Positions 17,517-24,866 of a DNA stretch of 47,863 nt are shown here, piece after piece. Every line of letters starts with the position of its first letter. Position 1 is the first letter of the stretch. Source of the DNA: Deltaproteobacteria bacterium (GTDB lineage Bacteria; Myxococcota_A; Polyangia; JAAYKL01). The position numbers were made by a program, and so were the translations under genes. The DNA is taken from the NCBI GenBank assembly GCA_028713995.1, contig JAQTNF010000022.1, positions 1 to 47,863 of the forward strand. Direction: 5' to 3'. The notes under the pieces are model-generated. The model made no database searches, was not told the origin of the DNA, and saw nothing but the letters and a program-made list of their open reading frames with translations.

Positions 17517-19169
17517 CTACGGCTCCTCGGGGACCCCGGCGCGATCCTCGTGACATCCCTTGGGAACCCGCTCCCACAGGACGTCCGGAGAGCCCTTCAA
17601 CAAGTAGAACCATTCGTTCCTGTATTCCACGCATGTGTAGTGGTCGATGACGTATCGAGTCAGGTCATCCTTCCCCCACCTCGCCACGCCGATGTAGGTG
17701 GGAGCCTTCGCGACGATGGAGTAGCGAAGATCGTATTTCTCGTGGCCGGGGATGTAGATCATGCCGTCCGGATGCTCGCGATGTCGCGCCAGCCTCGGTT
17801 CGAGGTGCGCGACGTGCCTGTCGGTCTTGCCCAGGAAGTCCACGCCCCGACGGTCGGAAAAATACGGGAGCGCACCGGCCCAGGTGACACCCACCGAGGC
17901 GGTGGATCTCGTGATTTCCTCGAGCGCCATGCCCGTGCGGGCGTAGTACGAGTGCTTTCTCATCATGTCGCTCAGCAACGACCTCTCCTCGGCGAACCAC
18001 CGACCCGTTGGCCAGACGGTCATCAGGAAAGCCACGAGCATGATCGTTCTTTGGAGAACGGCCAGAGCCATCCCGGCGGATGGCGACGCCCGTGGACAGA
18101 TCCGCGCCGAGAGCCTGGCGATCGCGCAGGCCAAACCGGCCACGGCCAGCACGGAGCACAGCGGAACGTACGGAGCGAGCATCCTCCACATGCCGAACGC
18201 GTCACCTCCCACGAAAATCTGCCAACCGACCATCGAAGCGACGACGAGAAGGACGAGGAACATGGAGCGCCTCGCATCGACCGACACGGCGGCCACGCAC
18301 AGGAGCAGGAGAGGCCACGAGGATTTCGAGAACGTCCTCAGGTAGAGCAGACCGTTCTCGATTCTCAGGCCGAGCGGGAACCCAGCCACCTTCAGGGCGT
18401 ACGTGTTCGGCACGAGGTCGCCATAGTAGGCGAGACGGAAGACGCAGACCCCCGCGGCGAACGCGACCGCGATGAGCGCTTCCTTGCCGATGGTCCGTGC
18501 CGATCCCTTCGCTTCTGCGATCGAGCAGAATCTGTAGGCGAGGATGAGGCAGATGGGAAACGCCGTGTCCGGCCTGGCCAGGAAGAGGAGGCCGATGACG
18601 ACCGGAAGGGACGGGGTGAACTCGGCCCTGCCGTTCGACGCGAGCGCCATCGAAAGCGACGCGTAGGCCAGAACGGCGACGAGGCCGGTCTCCATGCCCA
18701 CGAGCGTCCAGTAGCCGAGGGGGTAATACAGGAGCGGTGCCGCGAAGAACAGGAGGGGGTAGAATACCGGGCTTGAAACGCCGCGCTCCGCGAGGAGGTG
18801 CTCGCCGATCCTCATGGAAAAGAAGGCCGCGGCGAGCATGAGGACGATCCCCAGGATCTGCACGGCGAGCACGGCCGTGCACTTGTCGAGGCACGAGGTC
18901 GCGAGCGACATCACGAGCGTCATGAGCAGGTTCGTGACCCCCTCCACCCGCTCGCCCGGGTTCCAGACCAGGCCGTCGCCGTGGGACAGGTTCCACGCGT
19001 AACGCATGGAGATCATGGCGTCGTCGAAGAGGCAATGGCACCTGTGACCGCCGAGCCCCACGAACGACATCCTGTCGATGAACGTCGCAGCCCGGTTCAC
19101 GAAGGAGGCACCCAGCAGGGCCAGCAGGGTCCACTTGAAGACGAAGGCGCGTAGAAGATCGCGTTTCAC
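17517..19169 (-). CDS. Multi-span membrane transferase resembling AftB-type arabinofuranosyltransferases
   Basis: 550 residues from the GTG at 19169. I chose this start because AAGAGGTGG precedes it and the repeat-borne promoter would begin transcription near 19195; an upstream TTG at 19202 lies inside the -10 box. About ten membrane spans are visible. After the first span comes CLFDDAMISMRYAWNL, then GDGLVWNPGERVEGVTN. This acidic loop plus N-P-G-E-R-V-E-G-x-T-N is the hallmark I associate with AftB/GT89-like enzymes using decaprenyl-phospho-sugars. A C-terminal soluble domain holds YFSDRRGVDFLGKTDRHVA. Probably glycosylates an envelope polymer together with the downstream gene; it need not use arabinose. 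Confidence 0.75.
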   Translation of the reverse strand: MKRDLLRAFVFKWTLLALLGASFVNRAATFIDRMSFVGLGGHRCHCLFDDAMISMRYAWNLSHGDGLVWNPGERVEGVTNLLMTLVMSLATSCLDKCTAVLAVQILGIVLMLAAAFFSMRIGEHLLAERGVSSPVFYPLLFFAAPLLYYPLGYWTLVGMETGLVAVLAYASLSMALASNGRAEFTPSLPVVIGLLFLARPDTAFPICLILAYRFCSIAEAKGSARTIGKEALIAVAFAAGVCVFRLAYYGDLVPNTYALKVAGFPLGLRIENGLLYLRTFSKSSWPLLLLCVAAVSVDARRSMFLVLLVVASMVGWQIFVGGDAFGMWRMLAPYVPLCSVLAVAGLACAIARLSARICPRASPSAGMALAVLQRTIMLVAFLMTVWPTGRWFAEERSLLSDMMRKHSYYARTGMALEEITRSTASVGVTWAGALPYFSDRRGVDFLGKTDRHVAHLEPRLARHREHPDGMIYIPGHEKYDLRYSIVAKAPTYIGVARWGKDDLTRYVIDHYTCVEYRNEWFYLLKGSPDVLWERVPKGCHEDRAGVPEEP

Positions 19170-19198
19170 GGCCCACCACCTCTTGCCCGTCGAAGGGG

Positions 19199-19303
19199 AC
19201 AATTATCGTACCGAGAGGAACGTCGTGGCAAATGCTGATTTTCATTGGGGTTCTGATGCGAGCCGAGTTGCGCGGTGTCCACGGTCGTGGACAGCCCCCG
19301 CAA
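19199..19303 (-). repeat. 105-bp promoter cassette, copy 2
   Basis: Gap-free partner of 15835-15939, in the same orientation. Contains the same promoter boxes and a longer palindrome, GTCCACG-GT-CGTGGAC (19277-19292), at the same distance (46 bases) from the -35 box as in copy 1. The palindrome begins 27 bases after the preceding gene's stop, so it could be an operator or a terminator stem; no T-run follows. Confidence 0.7.
19202..19231 (-). promoter_or_regulatory. Promoter of the glycosyltransferase pair (TTGCCA - 18 bp - GATAAT)
   Basis: TTGCCA (19226-19231) and GATAAT (19202-19207) on the minus strand, 18 bases apart. Predicted transcription start near 19195, leaving about 26 bases before the GTG at 19169, which supports that start codon. 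Confidence 0.65.
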
Positions 19304-19318
19304 CCGGCCACATGCAGG

Positions 19319-20293
19319 TCACGGTCGCGTCGCGCCCTCGACCTCGGGCAGCACGCGCCCTTGTGCGCCCGGAATCCCAAAGCCGAGGACGTGGGCGATC
19401 GTCGCGGGGATGTCGATCTGCTCGCGGCGCACGTCGTCGACCTCGCCCTTCGGGAAGTCCGGCCCCGTCGCCACGAGCCCGATGTGGCGGCAGCACTGGC
19501 AGCCGTCGCCGTGGTTCGCGAAGCCCGCGCCGCAGTGGCGGCCGTGGTCGTTGGTGACGAAGAGGTCAGTCGTGCCTGCGTAGAACGGATCGGCGCGCAG
19601 GAGCTCCCAGAGCCTCGCGACCAGCTCGTCGGCGCCACGCACGGCCGCCAGGTAGGCCTGCCAATCGCCGCCGTGCCCGGCCGCGTCCGGTCCCTTGAAG
19701 TTGACGAGCATGAGCCGCGGGTGGTCGCGCCTCAGGATCAGGAGGGCGCGCTCAAAGGTTTCCTTGTCCTCCCGGTAGCCCGAGCCCAGTCCACGTCCGC
19801 CCTTGCCGGCGTCCACGGACGCGGTGAAGCGCCCCTTCCATCCCGGATCGCTCGAGTCGCCGAGCACGGCGAGCTTGTCCTTGCTCGTCACGGCCCACGC
19901 GGCCGAGGCGTCCGCGCGCGTGGCCTTGCGGAAGAGCTGGAAGATCGTGGGGTGGGCGGGGAGCTCGGAGCCGTCGTTGGCGATGCGCTCGTGGAAGCCG
20001 GTCACGAGCGTGGCGTGGCCCGGGTTGGTCTCGGTCAGCCCGTCGTCCCAGAAATTCGTATAGGCCGTGCCCGCCGGCATGATCCCGGTCGCGATGCGCG
20101 GAACCTGCTCGTGTTTGGGATCGCACAGGAACTCCGAGCAGCGCACGCCGTCCATGACCACGATCACAGCGTTCTTCGCGACGTGGGAATGCCGAGACGG
20201 GGTATCGCCCGCCGCCTGCGCCACGCACGCCGCGACGGCGACGACAATCGAGAGGAGAATCAGCGCCGCCGCAGGCGGAATGCGAACGGACAT
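19319..20293 (-). CDS. Secreted alkaline-phosphatase-superfamily phosphodiesterase-like enzyme
   Basis: 324 residues from the ATG at 20293, which begins directly with a signal peptide; an in-frame ATG at 20323 is possible but has a poorer ribosome site. Motifs of the metal-dependent phosphodiesterase/nucleotide pyrophosphatase branch are present: VIVVMDGVR (first metal Asp), ETNPGHATLVTGF (likely Thr nucleophile), and FVTNDHGRH (Asp and His ligands). A CQCC cluster sits near residue 295. It should hydrolyse phosphoester or sulfoester bonds in the periplasm or outside; substrate unknown. The gene ends just before promoter cassette copy 2. Confidence 0.85.
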   Translation of the reverse strand: MSVRIPPAAALILLSIVVAVAACVAQAAGDTPSRHSHVAKNAVIVVMDGVRCSEFLCDPKHEQVPRIATGIMPAGTAYTNFWDDGLTETNPGHATLVTGFHERIANDGSELPAHPTIFQLFRKATRADASAAWAVTSKDKLAVLGDSSDPGWKGRFTASVDAGKGGRGLGSGYREDKETFERALLILRRDHPRLMLVNFKGPDAAGHGGDWQAYLAAVRGADELVARLWELLRADPFYAGTTDLFVTNDHGRHCGAGFANHGDGCQCCRHIGLVATGPDFPKGEVDDVRREQIDIPATIAHVLGFGIPGAQGRVLPEVEGATRP

Positions 20294-20312
20294 GGGACGA
20301 ACCTGGATCGTT

Positions 20313-20675
20313 TCAAGCGTCATGTGGCGGATCTTGACCCCCTACCTCTCCCTCCGTCAGCGCGATGATCTTCGTTTGCGGCGCCTCGGCGAGGATCCTC
20401 CTCGTCGCCTCGATGCTGTCCATCCCCGGCATGCGCACGTCCATCAGCACCACGTCCGGTCTAAGATCGGAGGCGAACCTCACGGCCTCCTCGCCGTTCC
20501 TCGCCTGCCCGACCACCTCGAAATCGGGATTGAGCTCAAGAATGCGCTTCAAGCGCAACCGGACGGAATCGTCGTCATCGGCGATAAGCACACGGATCGG
20601 CGCCCTCCCGCGCCCGTCGTCAGCCTTGAGTGATGTTTCCCCCCGCTTCCTCTGAATTTTGCCCCCGCGTGGCAT
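20313..20675 (-). pseudogene. 3'-truncated response-regulator receiver domain (NarL-like)
   Basis: The ATG at 20675 follows AAAGGA. Residues 28-110 match the first two thirds of a receiver domain: IRVLIADDDD (acidic pocket), VVLMDVRMPGMDS (phospho-acceptor Asp) and KIIALTEG (switch Thr strand). The sequence then turns into unrelated EVGGQDPPHDA and stops. Missing are helix 4, the fifth strand with its conserved Lys, helix 5 and any DNA-binding domain. Only about 20 bases separate the stop from the next start codon, so the 3' end has been deleted, not frameshifted. No histidine kinase is visible nearby. Probably non-functional. Confidence 0.75.
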
Positions 20676-20766
20676 GCATTCGTCCTTTCTCTTTCAAGTC
20701 TTCAACAAAGACGAAAGATGGGGTCGCGACCCGCCCATTCCCCGGGTTCGCTTCCGTTTGGACTAA

Positions 20767-20795
20767 ATCGTAACGCCGTTGCCCGTTGGCCTCAA
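20767..20795 (-). promoter_or_regulatory. Candidate promoter of the truncated response regulator (TTGAGG - 17 bp - TACGAT)
   Basis: TTGAGG (20790-20795) and TACGAT (20767-20772) on the minus strand with 17-base spacing, leaving a leader of about 85 bases before the ATG. Confidence 0.35.
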
Positions 20796-20886
20796 TGACT
20801 TTCCCCTATTCACCCCTTTCTATCCTCAACCATTTTTTTGATGGAGGATCAGGGGAAAGATAAAAGTCGTGTCCGGCCCTATTGCC

Positions 20887-20915
20887 TTGCCGCAAGGGCG
20901 ACGCGCGGCTATCCT
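20887..20915 (+). promoter_or_regulatory. Candidate promoter of the selenoprotein gene (TTGCCG - 17 bp - TATCCT)
   Basis: TTGCCG at 20887-20892 and TATCCT at 20910-20915, 17 bases apart, about 60 bases before the ATG. The -35 box lies in the small palindrome CTTGC-C-GCAAG. Confidence 0.45.
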
Positions 20916-20975
20916 GAATGGAGGTCGTTTGCAGCTGTCTGACCGGCGCCCGCGGGGCGCCTCAAGGAGATCCCG

Positions 20976-21833
20976 ATGAAGCACATGCACATCCTGCTGC
21001 TCGTCGCGGCCGTTGCCCTGGCCATCCCCATCGCCGGGTGCGACAAGGGCGGCGGCGGGGACGACGACACCGTAACGGATGCGGGCAAGGACGCGGCGCC
21101 GGACGCGAACGAGGACACCGGCTCCGAGAGCGACACGGGCAAGGACTACTCCTGCGTGGAAAAGCCCTGGGACGGCGTGCACAAGTACGGCGAAGATTAC
21201 GTGGATGGCCCATACGGTTTCAAGGGCTCCATCTGCCGCGACCCGGTGGCCACGACGCAGGAGTGGATCGAATACGGCGACACGATCCCGGACATCTGCC
21301 TGCCGAACCAGGACAACGAGGAGGTCTGCGTCCACGACTTCTACAAGAGCCCGGACTTCGACCTGCTCGTGGTCAACTTCAGCGCCCTGTGGTGACCGGG
21401 CTGCAACCTCATGGGCGATGAGGACACGATCCTGACCGAGTACTTCGAGAGCCTGGGATTCAAGACCTTGATCCTGACCATCCTCCTGGACGGCAATTCC
21501 CCCGGCAAACCCGCCTCGCAGTGGGACGCGATCGTCTGGGGGGCGAGCCACGACATCACGAACGACATCCTCTGGGACGCCAAGGGCACCTGGGGCATGA
21601 GCCCCTTCACCGACATGTGGCCGGGCGACGGCTTCGAGGGCGCGCGCGGGACCCCCCAGTGGTTCATCGTGGACACGAAGACCATGCTGATTTGGGACTC
21701 GCCGACCGGGTATGCGCCCGACATGCACACGACCAGCTATCTCTCCGACATCCTCGACCTCTGCAAGGACGGCTCCGGATGGGCTCCGGACTCGGACGCG
21801 GGTGTGGACGGCGGAATCGACGCCGGGATCTGA
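20976..21833 (+). CDS. Thioredoxin-fold lipoprotein with predicted selenocysteine (UPGC active site)
   Basis: 285 residues if the in-frame TGA at 21393-21395 is read as selenocysteine (residue 140). AAGGAG precedes the ATG. The signal peptide ends at lipobox PIAGC, followed by an Asp-rich linker. Then DLLVVNFSALW-TGA-PGC matches the active-site strand of TlpA/redoxin proteins (typically VVNFWATWCxxC), so TGA replaces the first, attacking cysteine. The same frame continues uninterrupted: GFKTLILTILLDG (next thioredoxin strand) and RGTPQWFIVD (cis-Pro loop). A hairpin suited to a bacterial SECIS follows the TGA. Expected role: thiol-disulfide or peroxide chemistry in the envelope. Alternative: a nonsense mutation, less likely because the codon falls exactly at the redox position. 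No selA/B/C/D genes are in the window. Confidence 0.8.
21393..21423 (+). promoter_or_regulatory. UGA selenocysteine codon and candidate bacterial SECIS hairpin
   Basis: TGA at 21393-21395. CCTCAT (21407-21412) pairs perfectly with ATGAGG (21418-21423) around the five-base loop GGGCG. Seventeen bases separate the codon from the loop, and the loop begins with G. This fits the known bacterial SECIS rule (apical loop 16-37 bases downstream, G in the first two loop positions). A weaker lower helix (GG at 21399-21400 with CC at 21431-21432) is possible. Confidence 0.65.
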
Positions 21834-21861
21834 GCCTTAGGGACGCGCGAAACACGCCCCC

Positions 21862-23133
21862 ATGGATCTGACGATCATCCACGAGAACGGGGACCGCAAG
21901 GGAGCTCGCCAGATCTTTGCCGGCAAGGCCATCGTCCGCATCGGCCGGCACCTCGACAACGACTGCGAGCTCAACTCCAACGGGGATCGGGGCGTGTCGT
22001 CGTTCCACGCGGAGCTCCGCATCGAGGATGGACGCGTGCGGGTCGTGGACACGGGCTCGACGAACGGGGTTTTCGTCAACGCCGTTCGCGTGAGCGACGC
22101 CTTTCTTTCACCGACGGATCTGGTGGAGCTCGGCGAGGGCGGCCCTGCGTTCCGGGTCGAGGGTGCGCCCCCCATGCCCGCGGGCGAGAAGAAGTACGGC
22201 CAGCGCACGGTGGGCATGATGATCGAGAGCGCGCTCGCGCGGGCAGGCCTGGCGCGAAAGGGCGGCACGTCCAAGTCGACCGAGTACTTCGAGGCCCTCG
22301 TGGAGAAGAAGGTGCGGCGCACGTCCGCAGTCCTCCGGTGGACCATCGCCGCGTCGGTCCTCGTCCTCGCCGCCGCCGGGACCGCGTCCGGCGTGTACCT
22401 GTACCGCAATCGCTCGGTGCAGGTCGTCCAGACGACGCAGGTGAACTACGGCGACGCGACGGGAAGCGCCGTGGCCGCGGCGAACCGATATACGATCTTC
22501 ATGCTGGCCGGCCAGCCCAGGCTGCCCCAGGGATTCGGCCCGTTGCAGGGATTCTGCTCGGCCTTTGCCGTGAAGGACGACGTGCTCGCCACGAACGCCC
22601 ACTGCGTCCGCGTGGCGTCCGAACAGTTCGCGGGCATCGTGGCGATCATGAACGGCGTGCCCGCCGGGCGCTATCCCGTGTCGCGCATGGTGGCGCACCC
22701 GGGCTACGTGAAGGGCGAGATCTCGCCGGACGTTGGCCTCATGCGGGTCGCGGCGAGGCTCCCCTACGTGGTGTCGATCGCCCCCGCGACCGAGCTGGCC
22801 CAGATCGCGCCCGGCGCGCCCATGTTCCTGTACGGCTTCCCGGGCCGCCTGAACCGCGAGGATGCGCCAGAAGCCACGTTCGTGAACGGAGACATCGGCC
22901 GCGTCACGACCTTTGACCAGCGCCTCGGCAACTTCGGCGAGAACACGCTCCTGCAGCACTCGGCGTTCTCGACGGGCGGCACCTCGGGCAGCCCCATGTT
23001 CAACTCGGCGGGCCGCGTCATCGGCATCAATGCCGGGGGCTACCTGGAGGGCGCCGAGGTCCTGCACGGTTACAACTTCGGGATGCGCATCGACCTCATC
23101 GAGCCTCTCTTCGCCATGCTGGGGAGCGGATAG
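21862..23133 (+). CDS. FHA domain - transmembrane helix - trypsin-like protease
   Basis: 423 residues. Residues 1-100 are a forkhead-associated phosphothreonine-binding domain: RIGRHLDNDCEL, VSSFHAEL and DTGSTNGVFVN are the conserved loops. A basic linker leads to one membrane helix near 155-178. Residues 205-420 are a trypsin-like serine protease with His247 in TNAHC, Asp290 in PDVGLM and Ser375 in GGTSGSP. The FHA domain should face the cytoplasm and the protease the periplasm, an arrangement suited to passing a phosphorylation signal across the membrane (inference). Followed after six bases by a small membrane protein gene. The ribosome site before the ATG is weak. Confidence 0.9.
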   Translation: MDLTIIHENGDRKGARQIFAGKAIVRIGRHLDNDCELNSNGDRGVSSFHAELRIEDGRVRVVDTGSTNGVFVNAVRVSDAFLSPTDLVELGEGGPAFRVEGAPPMPAGEKKYGQRTVGMMIESALARAGLARKGGTSKSTEYFEALVEKKVRRTSAVLRWTIAASVLVLAAAGTASGVYLYRNRSVQVVQTTQVNYGDATGSAVAAANRYTIFMLAGQPRLPQGFGPLQGFCSAFAVKDDVLATNAHCVRVASEQFAGIVAIMNGVPAGRYPVSRMVAHPGYVKGEISPDVGLMRVAARLPYVVSIAPATELAQIAPGAPMFLYGFPGRLNREDAPEATFVNGDIGRVTTFDQRLGNFGENTLLQHSAFSTGGTSGSPMFNSAGRVIGINAGGYLEGAEVLHGYNFGMRIDLIEPLFAMLGSG

Positions 23134-23139
23134 GCGCCC

Positions 23140-23655
23140 ATGCGGATTCTCGGCAGGCTCCTGTGGCTCATCCCGCTCGCGGTGCACACGGGATACCTGC
23201 TGGCGGTGCGGAGCACCCTGCCCGCCTTCCTGGGCGCCGGGCCTGGCGAGAGGGGCACGTCCACCGCGATCTTCATGGCCGAGTGGATCCTCGTCATCGT
23301 CCTGTCGAACGCCGCGTTCGTGTTCATCCACGCACGCCTGCCGCGCTTTCGCGACTCCATGCTGGCCGTCCCGGGCCGGCGGCACTGGCTCTCCACGCCG
23401 GAGCGCCGCGCCGAGCTCGTCGAGAAGCTGCGCGGCCTGTGCGAGACCGCCCTCTTCTTCCTGAACGTGTTCTACCTGGCCGTGTTCCAGAGCATCTACC
23501 AGATGAACGCGCCGAAACCGCTCGTGACCTTCCCCCGCCCCGTGCTCTTCTCCTTCTTCATCGCCCTGCCCGCCCTCGCCATGCTCGCGAGCGTGCTCGT
23601 CACCATGCGGAGGCTCGCGTCGGCTGCGAGGCGGAGCGGCGAGGCGCGGCCCTAG
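23140..23655 (+). CDS. Small membrane protein, unknown function
   Basis: 171 residues with four hydrophobic spans: near residues 5-22, 44-64, 98-118 and 128-150. The loop between spans two and three carries LPRFRDSMLAVPGRRHWLSTPERRAE, rich in Arg and probably cytoplasmic. The gene begins six bases after the FHA-protease stop, so the two are probably cotranscribed and may work together. No family recognised. Confidence 0.75.
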   Translation: MRILGRLLWLIPLAVHTGYLLAVRSTLPAFLGAGPGERGTSTAIFMAEWILVIVLSNAAFVFIHARLPRFRDSMLAVPGRRHWLSTPERRAELVEKLRGLCETALFFLNVFYLAVFQSIYQMNAPKPLVTFPRPVLFSFFIALPALAMLASVLVTMRRLASAARRSGEARP

Positions 23656-23745
23656 GCGGAAGAGCCGTCTTTCCAGTCGGCCCGCGACCCGCTATGCTTC
23701 CTTTCGCAAGACGCGAACATCGACCCCTTGACCGGAGGACGAGCC

Positions 23746-24846
23746 ATGGCAAAGACGACCGCGATCCTTTTCATCATCATGCTCGCATCCGCGTGCGGTG
23801 GCGCGCCCCCGCCCGTGGCCGAGCCCGAGAAAACCGGCGATGACAAGGCCTTGGCCGCGGCCGAGGTCATCCGGCAGTCGTACGCGGCAATGGGCGGCAT
23901 CGAGCGCCTGCGCCTGACGGGCGGGAAGGTGGTGATCCGGGCTACAGCGACGGCCGACGACGCAAGCTTCCCGGTCGAGATTACGCTTGGAGGCCCGGGC
24001 CGCTCGCGCTTCGATTACGTGGACAGCCGCATCGCTTTCGTCCACGAGGCCGGTGAGTGCCGCAGGACGGCGTTCGGCCTGTCCGCGCGTTGCACGCCAT
24101 CAGAGGCCCTGTGGGTCGAGCCCATGCGCGTCTTCACTGGGCTCGTCTTCCCGTCCAAGGACGCTGCGCAGCTCGACGCCACACTCAGGCTCAAGGACGA
24201 CGCGAGCGTCGACGGGGTGACGTGCCGGATGGTCGAGGTCAGGCCCGACAACACCAACCTGCGCGTCCGCGCGGCCTACGACAAGGCCACGAGCCTGCTC
24301 GTGCGCATGGACTTCGATCTCAAGCTCGACGACGGCAGCAAGAGCTCCTTCGGCGTGAAGCTGGGCGACTGGCGCGAGGTGAAGCGCATGCGGGTGCCGT
24401 TCTCCCGCCAGCTCTTCCGCGACGGAAAGCTCATCTACGACGAAAAGGCCGCCGAGGTGAGCTTCGACGCCTACGACGATCGCGCCTTCCGCGCGCCCGT
24501 GCCGCCCACGACCGATCAGCCTCGCCTCGAAAGCGTGCCCGCGCGGCGGGTCCTGCGCGCCACGATCGAGCAACAGGCGGTCGAGGTCCCGATGCCCTCC
24601 CCGGCGCCCGGCGGCGGTGCGATCTTCTCCGGGACGGCGCAGGATCTTCCCCGGACGGAGGCCATGGTCATGATCCACCGCGGCTCGCTCACGGACGCGG
24701 GCCGCATGAACGAGGCGCTCAAGGGCGGGGCGCTGACCGCGGGACGCAAGACCTCGGGCGAGGCCGGCATCATCCTGCTCGAGAGCCCCCCGGCGCAGGG
24801 CGAACCGGCGCTCATGGTCCTCTACATCCCCCTCGTGTCGAAATAA
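23746..24846 (+). CDS. Lipoprotein with LolA/LppX-like fold, unknown function
   Basis: 366 residues from the ATG at 23746, chosen over a TTG 18 bases upstream because GGAGGAC lies seven bases before it. Signal peptide with lipobox LASAC. The mature part opens with a helix typical of outer-membrane lipoprotein-sorting domains (EVIRQSYAAMGGIERLRLTG), then long antiparallel strands (GKVVIRATATADD, VTCRMVEVRPD, DFDLKLDDGSK, FGVKLGDWREVKRMRVPFS) as in LolA/LolB/LppX half-barrels that carry lipids. A second part of about 100 residues at the C-terminus has no assignment. The downstream gene converges 20 bases away with no clear terminator between. Confidence 0.8.
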   Translation: MAKTTAILFIIMLASACGGAPPPVAEPEKTGDDKALAAAEVIRQSYAAMGGIERLRLTGGKVVIRATATADDASFPVEITLGGPGRSRFDYVDSRIAFVHEAGECRRTAFGLSARCTPSEALWVEPMRVFTGLVFPSKDAAQLDATLRLKDDASVDGVTCRMVEVRPDNTNLRVRAAYDKATSLLVRMDFDLKLDDGSKSSFGVKLGDWREVKRMRVPFSRQLFRDGKLIYDEKAAEVSFDAYDDRAFRAPVPPTTDQPRLESVPARRVLRATIEQQAVEVPMPSPAPGGGAIFSGTAQDLPRTEAMVMIHRGSLTDAGRMNEALKGGALTAGRKTSGEAGIILLESPPAQGEPALMVLYIPLVSK

Positions 24847-24866
24847 CGGACTCCCCCCCGCCCCCG

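Larger units (their letters stand above)
20676..20975. other. Divergent intergenic region
   Basis: 300 bases without a gene, between the truncated response regulator and the selenoprotein candidate. It holds candidate promoters in both directions (20767-20795 and 20887-20915) and an imperfect palindrome around a T7 run at 20824-20850 (ATCCTC ... GAGGAT). It also contains TGGAGGATCAGGGGA at 20842-20856, which recurs at 33583-33597. Confidence 0.5.

Noticed and set aside
20283-20345. GGGGGTCAAGATCC-like sequence at the end of the truncated regulator as a transposon end
   Set aside because: No second end, target duplication or transposase is visible.
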